Positions 60,124 through 64,000 of a stretch of DNA of 64,000 nucleotides are shown here, piece after piece. Positions within the stretch are counted from its first letter, which is position 1. Every line of letters begins with the position of its first letter. The DNA is from Bacteroidia bacterium (GTDB lineage Bacteria > Bacteroidota > Bacteroidia > UKL13-3): assembly GCA_025454875.1 (NCBI GenBank), contig JALONP010000001.1, forward strand, positions 62,001 to 126,000. The letters are read 5' to 3'. The notes below the pieces were generated by a model, which was not told the origin of the DNA, made no database searches, and worked only from the letters and a program-made list of their open reading frames with translations. Both the position numbers and the translations under genes were made by a program.

Positions 60124-61338
60124 GTGATACTGAAAGCAGAAATAAAAGAAGCATTTACACACCAACAACAATACTTGCATACTGAAAATGAAGGATATGT
60201 AAGAAGATTGTATTTGGCGTTAATGCCGAAAACTGCTACTCATATAGAAGTAATCTCGGGTGTGCGAAGGTGCGGCAAAAGCACATTGTTAAAATTGTTA
60301 ATGCAGCGGCACGCTAAGTCAATTGCTTACTTCAACTTCGAAGATCCAAGGGTGTATGGTTTTGATGTTAAAGATTTTGTTAAACTTGATTCGGTTATGG
60401 GCACTGGCCATCAAGCGTATTATTTTGATGAGATACAAAATGTGCCCAATTGGGAATTGTTTATCCGTCAACTCCACGATAGAGGTGAAAAAGTGTACAT
60501 AACGGGATCAAATGCATCATTACTCAGCAAAGAGTTAGGAACGCGACTCACTGGAAGGCACTTAAGACATGAGTTATTTCCGTTTTCATACCCTGAGTTT
60601 TTAACTTATACCAAACAAAAAGATTCCGATAAAAACGTACTACGATACTTGCAATCGGGAGGTTTTCCAGAATATTTACGAGATGAAAATCCAGAGGTAT
60701 TGCAATTGCTTTTAAAAGATATTGTGCTACGCGATATAGCCATACGTTATGGTATTAAAAATACAGTAGCTTTAATGGACATGACGTTGTTTTTGTTAAG
60801 TAACATAGGTAAACCCGTAACGTTTAATAGCTTGCGCAAGGCTTTTAATATCGGTTCGGCTAATTCTGTTTCTGATTACTTGCATTGGCTGGAAGATAGC
60901 TATCTGCTTTTTCTGTTACCAAAATTCAGTTGGTCGGCTAAGGCGGTTGCTGTAAATGCCCGTAAAGTTTACGCCATAGATAATGGCTTAGTTGCTTCTA
61001 ATACATTGAGCTTTTCAAAAGATAATGGACGAATGCTGGAAAATGCAGTATACATGCATTTACGTCAACAACCGTTTCAATTATCTTATTTTAAAGAAGA
61101 CAAAGAATGTGATTTTGTGGTAGCCCAAAAGCAAAAAGTAAAACATGTAATACAAGTGTGTTCCGAAATAAACAGCGACACCGAAACACGAGAACTTGCA
61201 GGATTAACGGCAGCTATGACCTTTTTTAAACTCAAAAAAGGACTGATTATAACCACAGACCAAAAAGACCTATTGGAAACCAAAGCGGGTGTGGTTGAAC
61301 TTATTCCGTTACGCGAATTTTATCAAATGAAATTGTAG
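60124..61338 (+). CDS. AAA ATPase of the AAA_14/DUF4143 type
   Basis: A 404-residue ATPase with P-loop EVISGVRRCGKSTLL near residue 45, Walker B AYYFDEIQNVPNWELFIRQL, sensor motif VYITGSNASLLSKELGTRLTGR and the HELFPFSYPEFL segment. The C-terminal DUF4143 region (residues 210-400) contains a nuclease-like LENAVYMHLR and CDFVV. Such genes are scattered and mobile-looking in bacteria, function unknown. It starts with GTG, has three tandem repeats upstream and interrupts the molybdenum-cofactor genes. Confidence 0.85.
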   Translation: MILKAEIKEAFTHQQQYLHTENEGYVRRLYLALMPKTATHIEVISGVRRCGKSTLLKLLMQRHAKSIAYFNFEDPRVYGFDVKDFVKLDSVMGTGHQAYYFDEIQNVPNWELFIRQLHDRGEKVYITGSNASLLSKELGTRLTGRHLRHELFPFSYPEFLTYTKQKDSDKNVLRYLQSGGFPEYLRDENPEVLQLLLKDIVLRDIAIRYGIKNTVALMDMTLFLLSNIGKPVTFNSLRKAFNIGSANSVSDYLHWLEDSYLLFLLPKFSWSAKAVAVNARKVYAIDNGLVASNTLSFSKDNGRMLENAVYMHLRQQPFQLSYFKEDKECDFVVAQKQKVKHVIQVCSEINSDTETRELAGLTAAMTFFKLKKGLIITTDQKDLLETKAGVVELIPLREFYQMKL

Positions 61339-61413
61339 TTGCTCGAAGGAATGGAATACCTAAGCAAGATGCTAAAGGTATGAAACCCGAAGAAATAGAA
61401 GGATTTCATCATA

Positions 61414-61489
61414 AATCTGCGTAATCTGTGGCTTTTCCTTTTGTGCTTCTTATTTGCCCATCAATAAAATAAATTAGCGTAATTAGCGG
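61414..61489 (+). repeat. Two paired short repeats in the gap before fdhD
   Basis: AATCTGCGT is followed directly by AATCTGTGG (61414-61431), and AATTAGCGT directly by AATTAGCGG (61472-61489). The two pairs follow the same template, AATnnGCGT-AATnnGyGG. They lie in a 159-bp gap between the ATPase gene and fdhD, which has no other feature I can support. The role is unknown. Confidence 0.5.
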
Positions 61490-61497
61490 ACATAAAT

Positions 61498-62343
61498 ATG
61501 ACACGTTCAAGCGTATCTTCTATTCAAATAACCAAAATAAATGGCAATGATATTCAACAAACTGTTGATTTATTAGCAGTGGAAGAACCCTTAGAAATAC
61601 GCTTGGGATATGGTCCCTCCACCAATCGCACTCAAAAAAGCATTTCGGTAACCATGCGCACGCCCGGCAATGATTTTGAATTAGCATTGGGCTTTTTAAT
61701 TACCGAGGGCATCATTGAATCTGCAAACCAAATTTATAAAATACACTATTGTACTGAGGCAAATACCATTGAAAACAAAGAGAATATTGTACGTGTTGAA
61801 TTAAATCCTGAGGTAGAAATTGACCTAAGTAAACTTCAAAGAAATTTTTACGCCACAAGCAGTTGCGGGGTATGTGGCAAGGAAAGTATTGAAGCCATAA
61901 AAGTGAATTGTAAATTACCGATTACCGATTTCAATTTTCAAATCTCAAAAGATGTTATTGTTTCGTTGCCAGATAAATTAAGGACGCAACAAAATGTATT
62001 TGAGCATACCGGTGGATTACATGCTTGTGCGCTATTTACAAAAGATGGCGCATTATTGCTTTTGCGAGAAGATGTGGGTAGGCATAATGCTATGGATAAG
62101 TTGGTGGGAGCTCACTTCGGTAAACCAAATGCTGCAATTAACGAATACATCTTGCTTTTAAGCGGGCGGGCAAGTTTTGAATTGCTGCAAAAGGCATCCA
62201 TGGCAGGTATTCCCATTGTTTGTGCTGTTGGTGCCCCAAGCAGTTTGGCTGTACAAACGGCACAAGAGTTTGGGATTACACTTATTGGTTTTTTAAGAGG
62301 AAATAGGTTTAATATTTATTGCCACAGTGATCGTATTCAATAG
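61498..62343 (+). CDS. fdhD: Sulfur carrier protein FdhD (formate dehydrogenase accessory)
   Basis: A 281-residue protein that passes sulfur from a cysteine desulfurase to the molybdenum cofactor of formate dehydrogenases. It has VEEPLEIRLGYG, MRTPGNDFELALGFLITEGII, the redox/sulfur-transfer Cys pair CGVC (Cys123, Cys126), HTGGLHACALF, LREDVGRHNAMDKLVG and ILLLSGRASFELLQKASMAGIPIVCAVGAPSSLAV. The whole length matches the family. No formate dehydrogenase subunit is in the window. Confidence 0.95.
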   Translation: MTRSSVSSIQITKINGNDIQQTVDLLAVEEPLEIRLGYGPSTNRTQKSISVTMRTPGNDFELALGFLITEGIIESANQIYKIHYCTEANTIENKENIVRVELNPEVEIDLSKLQRNFYATSSCGVCGKESIEAIKVNCKLPITDFNFQISKDVIVSLPDKLRTQQNVFEHTGGLHACALFTKDGALLLLREDVGRHNAMDKLVGAHFGKPNAAINEYILLLSGRASFELLQKASMAGIPIVCAVGAPSSLAVQTAQEFGITLIGFLRGNRFNIYCHSDRIQ

Positions 62344-62400
62344 TATTCCATTTTCAAATTGAATTTGATTTCATACTTTGCATCCTCAATTGTTCAAAGC

Positions 62401-64000
62401 ATGAATAGACCTTTTTTTGGTTACTTATTAATCATTTTCATATCTGCACATCTTCATATCTGCACATCTGTATTTGCGCAAGCTCCCCGCTCCTATACTT
62501 CGAGTGAAATTTTATTGCAACTGAAAAAGTTGAACACCGTTGGTTCGGTATTGTATATAGCAGCTCATCCTGATGATGAAAATACCCGACTGATTGCCTA
62601 TTTGGCCAACGAAAAATGTTTGCGTACCGGTTATTTGAGTTTAACAAGAGGTGATGGCGGACAGAACTTAATTGGCCCTGAACAAGGAGTTGAATTGGGC
62701 GTAATTCGAACACAAGAGCTTTTAGCTGCGCGTAGAATTGATGGTGGCGAACAATATTTTACCCGCGCATATGATTTTGGCTTTAGCAAATCGCCTGAAG
62801 AGACTTTGCAAAAGTGGAACAAGGATTCTGTACTGAGTGATATGGTATGGGTGATTCGCAACTTTAGGCCTGATATTATCATTACCCGTTTCGCAACCGA
62901 TGGCAGCGGTGGACATGGGCATCATACCACTTCAGCCATCTTAGCCGAAGAAGCTTTTGATGCTGCAGGCGACCCTACCCGATTCCCGGAGCAATTACAA
63001 TACGTGGATGTATGGAAACCACGCAGGTTGTTTTGGAATGTAAGTACACGCTTTCAAAACCCCAATGCAGATATGAGTGCGTATATTAAATTGGATGTAG
63101 GTGGATACAATCCATTGTTAGGAAAAAGTTATGGCGAAATAGCAGCCGAAAGCCGCAGCATGCACAAAAGCCAAGGTTTTGGCAGCGCTAAACAACGTGG
63201 CGAATACTTTGAATACTTTAAACCCATTAAAGGCGATACTACCGGATTGAAAGATATTTTTCAAGGGATTGATTTTAGTTGGAAGAGGGTGAAAGGTGGA
63301 GAGAAGATTGGAAGAATGATTGAAACGATTATAAAAGACTACAAGATTGAAAGTCCAGAAGAATCAATAAAAATGTTAATTAAAACAAGAAATGAGTTAA
63401 TTACAAGAACAGATACAAGAACTCCTACAGTTCAAAACAAGTTAATACAAATTGAAAAAAACTTTGAACTACTAACTGGAATTTTCTACGAGTTACAAGC
63501 TAAGGAATCAAGTTATTCTATTGAGGAATCTGTAAAGTACAAGTTTTCCTTCGTTAACCGAAGCACGTTTCCCATCTCAATATCTAACGGTTCTCCCCAT
63601 AGGGATACTAAACAAGAGTTTCTTCTACATCCGATAAAAGATTCTCTATATTTTGTTGATTTAAAGTGTCAATATTATTATAATGATCAATTACATAATG
63701 GCACATATTGGTTGGAAAAAGGAATTACCAATTCGATTTTTAATGTTAATGATAAATCTACTCTAGGCATGCCAGAAAAATATGTTCAAAGTCCTATGAA
63801 TCTTTATGTAGGACTTGACGGCAAAGTACCATTTAGTAGTTTTAACCAGCCATCTATCCAATACAAATGGGTTGACCCCGAAAAAGGTGAATTATACCGC
63901 CCGGTAGTGATTACGCCTCCTGTGATGATAAATTTGAGTGAGGATGTGTTGATATTTGATAAAAATGAGGAGAAAAAACTAACCATTACCTTAAAGGCAG
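62401..64000 (+). CDS. PIG-L family deacetylase, exported (3' end beyond window)
   Basis: An open frame of 533 codons from the ATG at 62401 runs off the window end. After a signal peptide (MNRPFFGYLLIIFISAHLHI, cleaved after VFAQ) the PIG-L/LmbE fold shows the zinc motif AAHPDDENTRL, RGDGGQNLIG, RTQELLAARRI and the second zinc site GHGHHTTSAI. The family removes N-acetyl groups from sugars such as GlcNAc. A C-terminal beta-sandwich extension begins near residue 380 (SVKYKFSFVNRS). The signal peptide contains a 16-bp tandem duplication. Confidence 0.88.
   Translation, partial: MNRPFFGYLLIIFISAHLHICTSVFAQAPRSYTSSEILLQLKKLNTVGSVLYIAAHPDDENTRLIAYLANEKCLRTGYLSLTRGDGGQNLIGPEQGVELGVIRTQELLAARRIDGGEQYFTRAYDFGFSKSPEETLQKWNKDSVLSDMVWVIRNFRPDIIITRFATDGSGGHGHHTTSAILAEEAFDAAGDPTRFPEQLQYVDVWKPRRLFWNVSTRFQNPNADMSAYIKLDVGGYNPLLGKSYGEIAAESRSMHKSQGFGSAKQRGEYFEYFKPIKGDTTGLKDIFQGIDFSWKRVKGGEKIGRMIETIIKDYKIESPEESIKMLIKTRNELITRTDTRTPTVQNKLIQIEKNFELLTGIFYELQAKESSYSIEESVKYKFSFVNRSTFPISISNGSPHRDTKQEFLLHPIKDSLYFVDLKCQYYYNDQLHNGTYWLEKGITNSIFNVNDKSTLGMPEKYVQSPMNLYVGLDGKVPFSSFNQPSIQYKWVDPEKGELYRPVVITPPVMINLSEDVLIFDKNEEKKLTITLKA

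Overview
The window looks like chromosomal DNA of a Bacteroidota (Bacteroidetes) bacterium, probably a Chitinophagia/Sphingobacteriia-like or related free-living lineage. The evidence is the low GC, six secreted proteins with type IX secretion (T9SS) C-terminal sorting domains, family-typical genes (DUF5686, DUF3857/transglutaminase pairs, YwqK/MORN-type repeat proteins, MbnP, Omp28-like), and promoters of the TTTG-N18-TAnnTTTG type. No ribosomal RNA, tRNA, transposase, integrase or CRISPR array was seen.

Layout. 1-16 kb: the dnaJ 3' end, an ABC ATPase, an M20 peptidase, the dnaX-DUF502-ubiA-like operon, an SRPBCC protein, and a large three-gene surface-type operon (a giant TPR/MORN-repeat protein plus two transglutaminase-like proteins). 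These are followed by an XRE regulator with repeated upstream boxes and a 3-hydroxyacyl-CoA dehydrogenase. 16-35 kb: an MbnP-like lipoprotein, a T9SS M1 peptidase, gyrA, a lipoprotein / 7TM protein / histidine kinase group, RNase P RNA (rnpB, minus strand), ppk1, a TPR protein, a T9SS repeat protein, a T9SS subtilase and a DUF5686 protein. 34.9-38.1 kb: a MazF-type toxin-antitoxin pair and a secreted GH16-type glycosidase with two carbohydrate-binding modules.

38.2-43.1 kb is the most unusual part. Seven or eight small genes, all on the minus strand, are divided into units by folded, attC-like sites. The two ends of each unit are complementary to each other (9/9, 8/9, 8/9 and 8/9 bases for four consecutive units). 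That is the signature of integron gene cassettes. With no integron integrase in the window, I read this as a cluster of attC sites lacking an integrase (CALIN). Its cargo is a DUF262-HNH protein, a pair of small membrane proteins, a lipoprotein, a VapBC-like pair, an ORF-less micro-unit and a small-protein/nucleotidyltransferase pair.

43.2-53.5 kb: hrpB, then a long, tightly packed minus-strand block with DoxX, a YceI remnant, DinB, NRDE, an ATP-grasp ligase, a LysE-type exporter, a TetR regulator and two membrane proteins. Next to it is an ECF sigma / anti-sigma / YHS / Omp28-like operon. 53.6-64 kb: a YiiX-type hydrolase, a T9SS M28 peptidase, a DEAD-box helicase, and a translationally coupled MFS / membrane protein / NTPase-MobA fusion set. 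It is followed by a DUF4143-type ATPase preceded by three 23-bp tandem repeats, then fdhD and a PIG-L deacetylase cut by the window end. The NTPase-MobA fusion and fdhD suggest a molybdoenzyme (formate dehydrogenase-like) maturation function.
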